Below are positions 15,871 through 24,175 of a stretch of 24,516 bases of DNA, piece after piece. How positions within the stretch are numbered: the stretch's first letter is position 1; each line of letters begins with the position of its first letter. The position numbers were made by a program, and so were the translations under genes. The notes under the pieces were generated by a model. It saw only the letters and a program-made list of their open reading frames with translations. It made no database searches and was not told where the DNA came from. Origin of the DNA: Actinomycetes bacterium (GTDB lineage Bacteria > Actinomycetota > Acidimicrobiia > Acidimicrobiales > SZUA-35); NCBI GenBank assembly GCA_024227975.1, contig JAAETV010000725.1, positions 1 to 24,516 of the forward strand, given 5' to 3'.

Positions 15871-17145
15871 ATGTCAGGCCCTCTCGCAGACGTCCGAGTG
15901 GTCGAGTTCGCCCAAGTGGTTGCCGTGCCCGTTGGTGGCATGTTGCTGGCTGGGCTGGGAGCCGACGTTGTCAAGGTCGAGCCACCGGCCGGGGACTCAG
16001 CGCGGGGAATCCGCCCCACCGCCAGCAAGGGCCAAGGGAGGCTGTTCCTGGTCCACAATCGGGGCAAGCGAAGCATCAGCTTGGACCTCACCCATGAACG
16101 GGCAGCCGAGGTCATCGAACCGCTGGTTCGCTCCGCTGACGTGGTGACCACGGGGTTCAAGCAATCCGACCTACCCCGCTACGGCCTCACCTACGAGCAT
16201 TTGTCGGCCATCAAACCCGATCTCGTCTACCTGGAGAGCACCCCGTACGGACCCAACGGACCGATGGCCGACATGGGCGGCTATGACCCGGTAGCCATGG
16301 GGCTGACTGGGGTGGCGTTTCAGGCCTCCTCCGACCTCCGCGGTGCACCCGAGACCATGATCCCCGCCTTCGCCGACTTCGGAACCGGCTTCCTGGCTGC
16401 GCTCGGGGTGGTAGCGGCGCTGCGACATCGTGACCTGACCGGCGAGGGCCAGAAGGTCGAGACTTCGTTGGTGGCAACGGCCATGGTCTACTCCTCACAG
16501 TCGAGCAACTGGATCGAGGGTGTGGACGAGGAACGAGTGGAGCGCCTGTCCGACCAGCTGGCTGAGGCCCAGGCCAGTGGGGCCCTGTTCGCGGAGCAAC
16601 AGGACCTCTGGTGGCGATCATTCAGACCTGACAATGCCGGCAATGTCTACTTCCGCTTCTATCGTTGTTTCGACGGCTTCATCTCGGTTGGCTGCCTTTC
16701 ACCTGGCCTCAATGCTCGCTTTCGTGACGCCCTTGACCTCACCGATCCCCGTCACCGTGATGGCTGGGACAACGCAGCCCCAGGAGCCAATGAGGAGCTG
16801 CTGGCCTGGACCGCATCGGTCGAGGAGCGCTTCACCGCCCAACCCTGTCGACACTGGCTCGAGTACCTGCGTGGGCATGGGGTTCCCTGTGGCCCTGTCA
16901 ATACTTCCGAAGAGGCTCTGGTCGACCCTCAGGTCCAGGCCAACGGCTATCTGAGCGACTTCGACCAACCCGGTGTGGGTCATATGCGGGCCTATGCCCC
17001 TCCGCTGAAGCTCTCAGCTTCGCCCGTCGATCCTTTGGCCTCGCCCGCCCCGTCCCTCGGCGGTCATTCGGCCGAGGTGTTGGCTGACATCGGCCTCGAT
17101 GCCGCTTCCATCGCCGAGCTGTTCGAGACCGGCGTCGTGAGCTGA
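15871..17145 (+). CDS. CaiB/BaiF (class III) CoA transferase, second copy
   Basis: A 424-aa family III CoA transferase: MSGPLADVRVVEFAQVVAVPVGGMLLAGLGADVVKVE at the N-terminus, HNRGKRSISLDL, and the catalytic Asp139 in GGYDPVAMGLTG. The downstream TGEGQKVETSL segment and the C-terminal SLGGHSAEVLADIG block are standard. It is only distantly related to the copy at 9381, so it probably uses another acid. A stretch of about 40 residues between the TGEGQ block and GNVYFRFYRCFDG (roughly 210-260, Glu/Gln-rich) looks longer than in the first copy. The ATG at 15871 starts right at the family domain but has a weak ribosome site. The GNAT gene follows after 63 nt on the same strand. As with the other copy, the acid is unknown. 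Confidence 0.92.
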   Translation: MSGPLADVRVVEFAQVVAVPVGGMLLAGLGADVVKVEPPAGDSARGIRPTASKGQGRLFLVHNRGKRSISLDLTHERAAEVIEPLVRSADVVTTGFKQSDLPRYGLTYEHLSAIKPDLVYLESTPYGPNGPMADMGGYDPVAMGLTGVAFQASSDLRGAPETMIPAFADFGTGFLAALGVVAALRHRDLTGEGQKVETSLVATAMVYSSQSSNWIEGVDEERVERLSDQLAEAQASGALFAEQQDLWWRSFRPDNAGNVYFRFYRCFDGFISVGCLSPGLNARFRDALDLTDPRHRDGWDNAAPGANEELLAWTASVEERFTAQPCRHWLEYLRGHGVPCGPVNTSEEALVDPQVQANGYLSDFDQPGVGHMRAYAPPLKLSASPVDPLASPAPSLGGHSAEVLADIGLDAASIAELFETGVVS

Positions 17146-17208
17146 CGCTCTTCTCTGGTGGGCCAAAATCGGGCACATTGGTGGCGCTGAGGTGATTGAA
17201 TCGAGGCC

Positions 17209-18270
17209 ATGTTCCAGCCTCTTCGTACCGAGCGACTGCTCATCCGGCCCGCCGGTCCCGACGATGCCGATGCCCTGGCCGACCGCCGAAGTGATCCCGC
17301 CGTTGCCGAGTACCAGAGCTGGGCCGCTCCTTTCAGTCTGGAACAGGCTCGCCAGCTACTCGAAGAGACCGGCGACCACTCGGGCCCCCAATCAAACAGT
17401 TGGTGGATGGCTACTGTCACCAACCCGGCCGACGACACCATTCTCGGTGACCTTGCCGTCCATCTGAGCTCGGAGGCAAGGACAGCCGAGATCGGCTACA
17501 CCTTCTCGTCACGGTTCTGGGGTCGGGGCTATGCGGTCGAAGCGGTCGAGGCGCTGGTCGAGTGGCTTTTCAAATCTCACGGGGTCACCCGCATCCAGGC
17601 CACGGTTCACCCCGACAATGTGGCGTCAGCCCTGGTCGCCGAACGGAACGGGTTCATCTTCGAGGGCCGGACCAGACTGTCCCATTTGGTCGGCGACGAG
17701 AACAGCGATGACGTTATCTATGGCATGATCCGCCCCGATTGGGATGCCTGGCAGCAACGCCCGACGATGACCCCTGAAGTGGTGGAACTGGTCGAGTTGA
17801 CGGCGGACAATCATCGACAGGCCCTTGCCTTGGCTACCCATCACTCCCAAGAGGCCTTGGTGGCACCCATGGGGGTGTCGCTGGCCAACATGGCGTTTCC
17901 GGCCGTGGTCAACGGGCATCCGATCGTGCCTTGGGCCAGGGGAGTGGTTGGCGACGGGGAATGGGTCGGCTTTGTCCTGATGACGGCCAGAACTGAGCAT
18001 CATCCTGAGCCCTACTTGTGGCGGTTCCTGATCGATCGCCTTCACCAGCGTCGGGGGATAGGTCGTCGAGTGCTCGACCAGGTCATTGAGCAGGTCAGAT
18101 CGGAGGGGGCCACCTCGCTACGAGTCCACTGGGGCGAAGGTCGAGGTTCGCCCCGCCCCTTCTACGAGGGGTTCGGGTTCAAGCCGACAGGCCGGATCTC
18201 AGACGGCGAGGTCGAGGCCCGCCTCGACCTGGGATCTCTGACACCGGGATCAAGCGAGCTGGTCAGCTGA
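17209..18270 (+). CDS. Fusion of two GNAT acetyltransferase domains
   Basis: A 353-aa protein built of two GNAT domains. The first (about 1-176) is RimJ/RimL-like: it opens with LRTERLLIRPAGPDDADAL and has the acetyl-CoA loop SRFWGRGYAVEA (about 101-112) and the ATVHPDNVASALVAERNGF segment. The second (about 190-345) resembles the diamine/spermidine acetyltransferase group: a PYLWRFLIDRLHQRRGIGRRVL loop (about 268-289), then SPRPFYEGFGFKPTG. Both acetyl-CoA loops look intact, so both could be active; targets may be an N-terminus or a small amine. A short linker (about 177-190, DWDAWQQRPTMTP) joins them. Tandem GNATs exist in actinobacteria, but this pairing of types is less usual. Its stop overlaps the convergent SDR gene by 8 bp. 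The ATG at 17209 starts at the domain. Confidence 0.88.
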   Translation: MFQPLRTERLLIRPAGPDDADALADRRSDPAVAEYQSWAAPFSLEQARQLLEETGDHSGPQSNSWWMATVTNPADDTILGDLAVHLSSEARTAEIGYTFSSRFWGRGYAVEAVEALVEWLFKSHGVTRIQATVHPDNVASALVAERNGFIFEGRTRLSHLVGDENSDDVIYGMIRPDWDAWQQRPTMTPEVVELVELTADNHRQALALATHHSQEALVAPMGVSLANMAFPAVVNGHPIVPWARGVVGDGEWVGFVLMTARTEHHPEPYLWRFLIDRLHQRRGIGRRVLDQVIEQVRSEGATSLRVHWGEGRGSPRPFYEGFGFKPTGRISDGEVEARLDLGSLTPGSSELVS

Positions 18271-19108
18271 GAGAGGGCCGGCCCATTGTCGGGGGGAGCC
18301 GGTTGATGATCTCTTGGGTCCGGCGCTCGACGGAGTCATCCCAAGCATGGTCGGTGAAGAGCCAGAACTGGTTGGCCAGAACCGCGTCATGAACCAGATC
18401 ACCAACGATCTCAGGATCGATCCCACTCGATATCCCAGGCTCGGAAATATCGAGCCAGCGCTCGGCATGATCATCGAGGGCTGAACCGGGACTGTCATCG
18501 GGGCGAGCTCGAGCCGCCGTGATGATGTTGGTATTTACGAAACCAGGGCACAAGCAGGTCACACCAACTGTCGAGCGGTCGATGCGTAGCTCGTGGTGAA
18601 GGCTCTCGGCCAGAGCGGCTACCCCGTGTTTGGCCACGGCGTAGGGGGCGCTGAACGGTGCGGAAACATGACCGACGATGGAGGAGGTGATGACCACATG
18701 GCCGTCGCCGTGGTCGACGAGGCCGGGGACGAAGGACCTGATCCCGTTGATCACCCCGTTGAGCAGGATCCCCAGGCTCCAATCCCAATCCTCCTCGGTC
18801 AGGGTCCATGACTGGCCAATCGATCCTGTCACGCCGGCGTTGAGGCAGATGACGTTGGCCTGCCCGAAGGCAGTGACAGTGGCATCCGCCAGCGCTTGGT
18901 TCGCGGCCGGATCGGCGACGTCGGTAGCGACGGCCAATCCCTTGACCCCCATGGCTTCGACCTCGTCAACCACGGTGGCCATCGACTGCTCGTCGATGTC
19001 GGCCACGACCACGTTCATCCCAGCTCGGGCGAAACGCAGGGCCATGCCCCGGCCTATGCCCGAGCCCCCTCCGGTCACCACGGCTGTCTTTCCTGTCAGG
19101 CTGTCCAC
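18263..19108 (-). CDS. SDR family NAD(P)-dependent oxidoreductase
   Basis: A classical SDR of 281 aa: cofactor loop TGGGSGIG (12-19), an Asp after the second strand (VVVADIDE) favouring NAD(H), LNAG (89-92), and catalytic Ser142/Ser143 with Tyr156-x3-Lys160 in the SAPYAVAKHG segment. The C-terminal third departs from the common SDR ending and has a polar stretch (about 207-245) then a long helix, as in SDRs that act on bulky substrates; substrate unknown. The GTG at 19106-19108 has AGG about 8 nt upstream. It lies 73 nt downstream of the MFS gene on the same strand, so co-transcription is possible, and its last 8 bp overlap the convergent GNAT gene. Confidence 0.92.
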   Translation of the reverse strand: MDSLTGKTAVVTGGGSGIGRGMALRFARAGMNVVVADIDEQSMATVVDEVEAMGVKGLAVATDVADPAANQALADATVTAFGQANVICLNAGVTGSIGQSWTLTEEDWDWSLGILLNGVINGIRSFVPGLVDHGDGHVVITSSIVGHVSAPFSAPYAVAKHGVAALAESLHHELRIDRSTVGVTCLCPGFVNTNIITAARARPDDSPGSALDDHAERWLDISEPGISSGIDPEIVGDLVHDAVLANQFWLFTDHAWDDSVERRTQEIINRLPPTMGRPSLS

Positions 19109-19181
19109 GGCACCAACCTAGTGGTTCTCCTGATCTCATTTCCTGACCAGGTAAGCAACTGGGGCCTGGCCCGAACGGTGC

Positions 19182-20420
19182 TCATTGGACCCTCTCATCA
19201 GCCTGGCTGCCCCTGGCGTGGCCGGGCGTAGCGGCTGGTCGCCAGGCGGAGAAGGCGAGCCCCATCCCTACCACCACCAAGACGACCATGGCGAGACCGG
19301 CCATGGTGTAGGTCAAGGCGCGACCGTAGGCCTCGTAGAGGGTGCCGGCCGCCACCGCCGCCATCCCCGCGGCCAGAGCTTGGGCTGCCCCCAACAGGCC
19401 CTGCGCCCCGGCTTGGCGTTCGGCTGGAGCGGTCATCGCCACCCCAATCCCAGCTGCGGGGAGGGTGAAGCCGTCGGTGGCGGCCTGGAACATGACAACA
19501 GCGAAGATCCACGAACCTGAAGGCAGGTACCCGTAGGAGATCATGAAGGCGGCTGCAATCAGGAGGCCAATGGCGGCAAGGCGAAACGGCCCGGTGTCCT
19601 GGGCCAGCTTCCCTCCGATCGGGGCCAGGATCACAAGGGGTAGGGCGAACAGGGTGATGCCCAAGTTGGCCAACCAGGTCGAGGTTCCGAGATCCACATG
19701 GACCACGTCCCACAAGGCATCGAACGTCCCGATCATGAAGTAGACAGCGGCACCCAACACGATGGCACCGACCAGGGGACGTATCCGCAGCAGATCAAAC
19801 GCCAGCAATCCGCGCTGGCTTGGCTCGGTCGACTCCTGAATTGGTACCGAGAAGGCGATGGCCACCGCCACCAGTGAGGCGCCAGCCATCACCAGGAACG
19901 GGGCACCGAGCCCGAACGGTCCGACAAGGACCGCCGAGATGGCGGGACCGAAGGCGAAGCCGAACACGCCAGCCGACATCAGCCGGCCCAAGTTGCGGCC
20001 AAGATCATCGGGGGCTCCAACGACCACGATCCGCCTGATCGACGGCTGGGCTGCTCCGGTGGCGAGACCGGCCACGATCCTGCCCGCCATGATGGTGGTC
20101 ACATCGTCGCCGAAACCCATCATCATCAGCCCGATGGCATTGACGATGACCGCAATCAACACGACAGCTTTGGCCCGACCACGATCCCCAATAGGAGCGA
20201 TCAGGATCTGGGACGCGAACCCGGCAATGAACCCGATCCCAATGATCCAGCCAATGGCACCCTCACTGATGCCGTAGCGCTCCCGGTAGTCACCAACAAC
20301 GGTGAACAACACCCCATAGCCGGCCGCCATACAGGCCGCCAGCAAGCTGTACGACCAGATGAGGGCGCGTGGGAGATCCGTTGTCGGCCGGGGTGGGGGT
20401 TTGGGCAGGCGACGGGTCAC
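19182..20420 (-). CDS. MFS transporter, left member of a flanking paralogous pair
   Basis: A 412-aa MFS protein with about 12 membrane helices, a short Pro-rich cytoplasmic N-terminus (RRLPKPPPRP) and a shortened motif A, APIGDRGRAK (about 75-84). It is a paralogue of the MFS gene at 22794: shared blocks include the GWI.G..F.A helix start, DRG.A after helix 2, and PLW/ALW followed by VDLG and FALPLV in the second half. The motif A type and the drug-export context suggest an exporter, but the cargo is unknown. It starts with GTG at 20418-20420 and is divergent from the MMPL gene across a 151-nt repeat-bearing region. The SDR gene follows on the same strand. Confidence 0.9.
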   Translation of the reverse strand: MTRRLPKPPPRPTTDLPRALIWSYSLLAACMAAGYGVLFTVVGDYRERYGISEGAIGWIIGIGFIAGFASQILIAPIGDRGRAKAVVLIAVIVNAIGLMMMGFGDDVTTIMAGRIVAGLATGAAQPSIRRIVVVGAPDDLGRNLGRLMSAGVFGFAFGPAISAVLVGPFGLGAPFLVMAGASLVAVAIAFSVPIQESTEPSQRGLLAFDLLRIRPLVGAIVLGAAVYFMIGTFDALWDVVHVDLGTSTWLANLGITLFALPLVILAPIGGKLAQDTGPFRLAAIGLLIAAAFMISYGYLPSGSWIFAVVMFQAATDGFTLPAAGIGVAMTAPAERQAGAQGLLGAAQALAAGMAAVAAGTLYEAYGRALTYTMAGLAMVVLVVVGMGLAFSAWRPAATPGHARGSQADERVQ

Positions 20421-20571
20421 AGGCGCACCCTAGAGGCTCGACCGGCCTGGTCAGCGACTCGTAGCCGCCCCGTCAGAATCAACTCTCGACCCTCAGCTGA
20501 CCATCAGCACCATCGGTCAGGGTCAGAACGAGCAGCTGATCGCGGCTGTATTCGTACCGAGGAGAAGCACC
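20421..20571. promoter_or_regulatory. Divergent control region with repeated GGTCAG motifs
   Basis: The gap between the MFS start (20420) and the MMPL start (20572) holds GGTCAG at 20449-20454, a tandem GGTCAGGGTCAG at 20515-20526, and the inverse CTGACC at 20497-20502; a GTCAGAA occurs at both 20472 and 20522. Four copies of one 6-mer (both strands) in 151 nt is far more than chance alone suggests. The inverse and the first tandem copy form a 6-bp dyad with a 12-nt spacer. It could be the operator of a regulator encoded elsewhere. The MMPL ribosome site AGGAG lies 7 nt before its ATG. No sure promoter boxes were found. Confidence 0.4.
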
Positions 20572-22761
20572 ATGTTCAGAACACTAGGAACGTTCACCTA
20601 CCGACATCGGTGGGCTGTTGTCGGCCTGTGGGTGGTCATCTTGGCCGTCGGAGTGATGGCCCAAGGGCCACTATCGGAACGGGTCAGTGCCGAGTTCGGG
20701 GGAAGCGATCGGCTGGAGTCGGCCCGGGTTCTACACCGGATCGAGGAGACCTCGGCCACCGGAGGCGACATTGTCATCGTCATCGACGGGGTTTCGACCA
20801 CAAGTGACATGCCGGTCCCCATTGCCATCACCCTTGGCCAGGTGGCCCAAATACCGGGCATTGTCTCGATCATCGAGCCCTGGTCGACAGGTCTGGATGA
20901 TCTGGCCGCGACCGACGGGCAGGGGGCAATCGTCGTCGTCTCGTACACCAACGGACTCAGCGCCGAGGCCGAACGGGATCTAGCCGTCGAGGTGTCCGAT
21001 CTCGTCCATGAGCTGGAAGGTACGGCCACGGCCGGTGGAGTCACCATCGCCAATGTCGAAGTCGGTGGCGAGCCCATCGTCTTCCAGGAGTTCGAGATCC
21101 AAGCCGAGAGGGACCTGCTGCGGGGGGAGGCCATCGCCCTTCCCATCGCCCTGGTCGCCATGATCATCATCTTCGGAGGTTTCCGGGCCGCCGGTATGCC
21201 TCTGGCCGTCGCGGCCGCATCCTTCTTGACCGCCGGCATCGCCCTGCTCGGGGCCAGCTTCGTGCTCGACTCGGTGTCGGTGTTCGCGCTCAATGTGGTG
21301 ACGATGCTTGGACTTGGGCTCGGCATCGACTACGGCCTCCTGTTGGTCTCCCGCTTCCGGGAGGAACGAGGCCATGGGGCCAGCGTCGGGGCGGCAGTCG
21401 AAACGACGGTGGCTACCGCTGGCGTCACGGTGGTGTTCAGCGCCCTCACCGTTGCCGTCGCCATGAGCGGGATGTTCGTCTTCGCCGACCCGACCATGAA
21501 CAGCTTCGGGGTCGCTGGACTATCGGCCGTGCTGTTGTCGATGGTGGCCGCCCTCACCCTGCTTCCCGCCATGCTCGGGCTCATGGGGGCCAAGATCAAG
21601 CCGGCCAAGATCACCCCCATCGGCGAAGGGACCTTCTACCGCCTGGCCCGGCTGGTCCAAAGATTCGCCGTCCCGGTGGTGGCTGTTATCGGGGTCGGAC
21701 TGGCCCTGCTGGCGACTCCCTTCCTCGACGCCCGTCTGGAAAACGGCGATGCCCGCAGTCTGCCTCGCTCGTCAGAGGCCAGAGCCGCCGCCCTCACCAT
21801 GGCCGAGCGGTTCCCGGCCCGGGGTGCTGATCCCATCATCGTCATAGCTGATCTCGATCCTGCTTCGGCCGAGGCCAACGAGTGGGTAGAGACCCTCTCA
21901 AACCTCGACGGGGTGGCCGGAATCGCGGTGCGGGCTGGGTTCCCCGCTGACACCCTGGTCATCGATGTCGTCCCCAACGGGGCCAGCCAGGGGGAGGTGG
22001 CCATGGGCCTGGTCGACACGATCAGGGAACTGCCGACTGGGGCCGACGTCGAGGTCGGTGGTGTGGCCGCATCCACCGCCGACACCCGCTCCATGATCGC
22101 CAACCGGATTCCGCTGGCGATCGGTGTCGTCGTGGTCGCCACCCTTGTCCTGTTGTTCTTCATGACCGGATCCATCGCCATCCCGATCAAGGCGGTGCTG
22201 ATGAACGTCTTGAGCCTCGGCGCCAGCTTCGGGGCCCTGGTCTGGGTCTTCCAGGACGGCAACCTGTCCGGACTCCTGGCCTTCGAATCGGTCGGATCCA
22301 TCGACTTGTGGTTGCCAACCCTGATCTTCCTGTTCGCCTTCGGGCTGTCCATGGACTACGAGGTCTTCCTGCTGGGGCGGATCAAGGAGATCCACGACCA
22401 GACGGGTGACAATGACCTTTCGGTGGCTCGGGGCCTCCAGAGCACCGGCCGGATCATCACGTCGGCGGCGTTGCTGATCGTGGTTGTATTCGCCGGCTTT
22501 GCTGCGGGGGAGACACTCACCATCAAGCAGCTCGGGGTTGGCATGGCGTTGGCCGTCATCGTCGACGCCACAATCATCCGGTCTCTCCTGGTGCCGGCCA
22601 CGATGAAGCTGCTGGGCGACTGGAACTGGTGGGCCCCACCCCCTCTACGCCGGTTCCACCAGCGGTTCGGGCTCCATGAGCCCCCCTCGTCGACCCAGCC
22701 CGACCATGACCTGGTCGAAGACGTTGGTCCGGAGCCGGACCGTCAGCTGATCGGGGTCTGA
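20572..22761 (+). CDS. MMPL family (RND superfamily) transporter
   Basis: A 729-aa inner-membrane protein of the MmpL/RND type. Its N-terminus has a basic start and one helix (about 13-30), then an extracytoplasmic domain (about 31-183), a first six-helix membrane bundle (about 185-335, with GLGIDYG at 249-255), a second helix and extracytoplasmic part (about 365-510) and a second bundle (about 512-685, with GLSMDYEVFLLGR at 591-603). The two Asp-Tyr pairs in the helices match the proton-relay motif of the family. It would move lipids, siderophores or hydrophobic drugs using the proton gradient. The cargo is unknown. Its length is shorter than mycobacterial MmpL proteins (~950) because the porter loops are small. 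The ATG at 20572 has GAGGAG ideally placed. The MFS gene follows 32 nt downstream. Confidence 0.93.
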   Translation: MFRTLGTFTYRHRWAVVGLWVVILAVGVMAQGPLSERVSAEFGGSDRLESARVLHRIEETSATGGDIVIVIDGVSTTSDMPVPIAITLGQVAQIPGIVSIIEPWSTGLDDLAATDGQGAIVVVSYTNGLSAEAERDLAVEVSDLVHELEGTATAGGVTIANVEVGGEPIVFQEFEIQAERDLLRGEAIALPIALVAMIIIFGGFRAAGMPLAVAAASFLTAGIALLGASFVLDSVSVFALNVVTMLGLGLGIDYGLLLVSRFREERGHGASVGAAVETTVATAGVTVVFSALTVAVAMSGMFVFADPTMNSFGVAGLSAVLLSMVAALTLLPAMLGLMGAKIKPAKITPIGEGTFYRLARLVQRFAVPVVAVIGVGLALLATPFLDARLENGDARSLPRSSEARAAALTMAERFPARGADPIIVIADLDPASAEANEWVETLSNLDGVAGIAVRAGFPADTLVIDVVPNGASQGEVAMGLVDTIRELPTGADVEVGGVAASTADTRSMIANRIPLAIGVVVVATLVLLFFMTGSIAIPIKAVLMNVLSLGASFGALVWVFQDGNLSGLLAFESVGSIDLWLPTLIFLFAFGLSMDYEVFLLGRIKEIHDQTGDNDLSVARGLQSTGRIITSAALLIVVVFAGFAAGETLTIKQLGVGMALAVIVDATIIRSLLVPATMKLLGDWNWWAPPPLRRFHQRFGLHEPPSSTQPDHDLVEDVGPEPDRQLIGV

Positions 22762-22793
22762 ACCGGCCCGCCCATCAGTCGATCAGGAGGGGC

Positions 22794-24062
22794 ATGGTCG
22801 TCAGCGGCCATGCACTTCAGGGTGAACATTTGAGCTACTGGCCCCACTCTGCCAGCGTAGGTCTGATGACGAGTCCCGGGAACAAGAGGCACATGAGAAG
22901 TCTCTACCTGGTGGCAGCGGTGACCATGGCTGGGGTCAGTTCGGTGTTCGCCCTCATGGCCGAGCTCGAGCATCGATATCAATTGCCGACTTCGAGCTTG
23001 GGTTGGATCGCAGGATCAGCGTTCGTTGCCGCTCTGATGACCCAGTTGTCCCTATCCCGCTACGCCGACCGGGGTCATGCTGCCACCCTGCTGCGGGCTG
23101 GTGTCATCGTGTCGGCCGTCGGTCTCATCTGGTTCGGGCTAGGCACTGTTTTGTGGCAGTTCGTGGCGGCCCGGGCCTTGTTGGGGGCGGGGGTGGGGAT
23201 GATCATCCCTCCTGCCCGCCGAGCCATCATTGTGACCTCAGGACAAAATCAGGGGGAAGGGCTCGGCATGTTCTATGCCGCCTACCTCACAGGATTCGTG
23301 TTCGGACCGCCCCTCGCCGGGCTGATCACGGTCCTCGTCGACGTGCGGGTGCCCTTCATCGTGCTGGGGGCAGCAGTTGCTTTGAGCTTCTTGAGCGTGG
23401 TCCGTCTCGAGATTCCCGAGGCCGATCCCAACACAGTGCGGTCGGTGACGGAGAGGCGGGTCAATCGTCGCCTACTCGTTGACCGCCGAGTGATCGCGGC
23501 GCTGTTGGTGATCGTCTCGTTCCGCTACTCGATCGGCGTGGTCGAGCCGCTGTGGGCCATCCACCTCGACAACCTGGGTGCGCCCACGATGCTCATCACC
23601 TTGTCGCTGACCGGGTTCGCCCTACCCATGCTGGTCGTGGCTCGCCGGGCCGGAGCCTTGTCCGACACCCACGGGCCACGGCTCACCTCACTGCTCTCGG
23701 CGGCGGCCACCGTCCCTCTGATGGCGGCCTACGGCTATGTCGGATCGGTTCCACTGATCATGGCCATGGCGGTTCCCCACGGGCTGATGGAAGCGGTCCA
23801 GTCGCCGGGGTCCCAGGCGGCGCTGGCCGATGCCGCCCCAACCGATGATGCCGCCGCTGCTCAAGGGCTGGGTGAGGCTGCGGGCTCGGCCGCCGCCGGG
23901 GTCGGGGCCTTTTCTGCCGCCCCCCTTTTCGCCTCCCTGGGGCCGGGACCAGCATGGCTTATCGCCGGTCTCGTCATGACTGCCTTGTTGAGCGTGAGCG
24001 CCATGCTCGACCGTCCCCGGAGGCGCCTACCAGCCACCGAGCTGGCCTCGATCGACGGCTAG
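22794..24062 (+). CDS. MFS transporter, right member of a flanking paralogous pair
   Basis: A 422-aa MFS protein with about 12 helices and a degenerate motif A, SRYADRGHA (88-96). It is homologous along its length to the MFS gene at 19182, with shared blocks such as EHRYQLPTSSLGWIAG, EPLWAIHLDNLG and LTGFALPMLV. It lies 32 nt after the MMPL gene on the same strand, so the two likely form an operon. The first ATG at 22794 follows AGGAGGGG (spacing very short); ATG at 22866 or 22893, the latter after GAGGCAC, would drop a hydrophilic 24-33-residue stretch and start nearer the first helix, so the true start is unsure. Which molecule it moves is unknown. Confidence 0.88.
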   Translation: MVVSGHALQGEHLSYWPHSASVGLMTSPGNKRHMRSLYLVAAVTMAGVSSVFALMAELEHRYQLPTSSLGWIAGSAFVAALMTQLSLSRYADRGHAATLLRAGVIVSAVGLIWFGLGTVLWQFVAARALLGAGVGMIIPPARRAIIVTSGQNQGEGLGMFYAAYLTGFVFGPPLAGLITVLVDVRVPFIVLGAAVALSFLSVVRLEIPEADPNTVRSVTERRVNRRLLVDRRVIAALLVIVSFRYSIGVVEPLWAIHLDNLGAPTMLITLSLTGFALPMLVVARRAGALSDTHGPRLTSLLSAAATVPLMAAYGYVGSVPLIMAMAVPHGLMEAVQSPGSQAALADAAPTDDAAAAQGLGEAAGSAAAGVGAFSAAPLFASLGPGPAWLIAGLVMTALLSVSAMLDRPRRRLPATELASIDG

Positions 24063-24175
24063 ATTCTTGGGGCCTGCAACTCATGATTTGGTGACAAGTC
24101 TTGCCGCCCCGAGGATCTTGAGGTGCCCAGAGGTCACATCTAGTGCTGCGACCGGACCGTTTGGGTGATCCTCGG

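Noticed and set aside
24063..24175. Possible terminator between the last MFS gene and the TPR gene
   Set aside because: CTTGGGGC and GCCCCGAG can pair only across a loop of about 30 nt and no T run follows; too weak to call.
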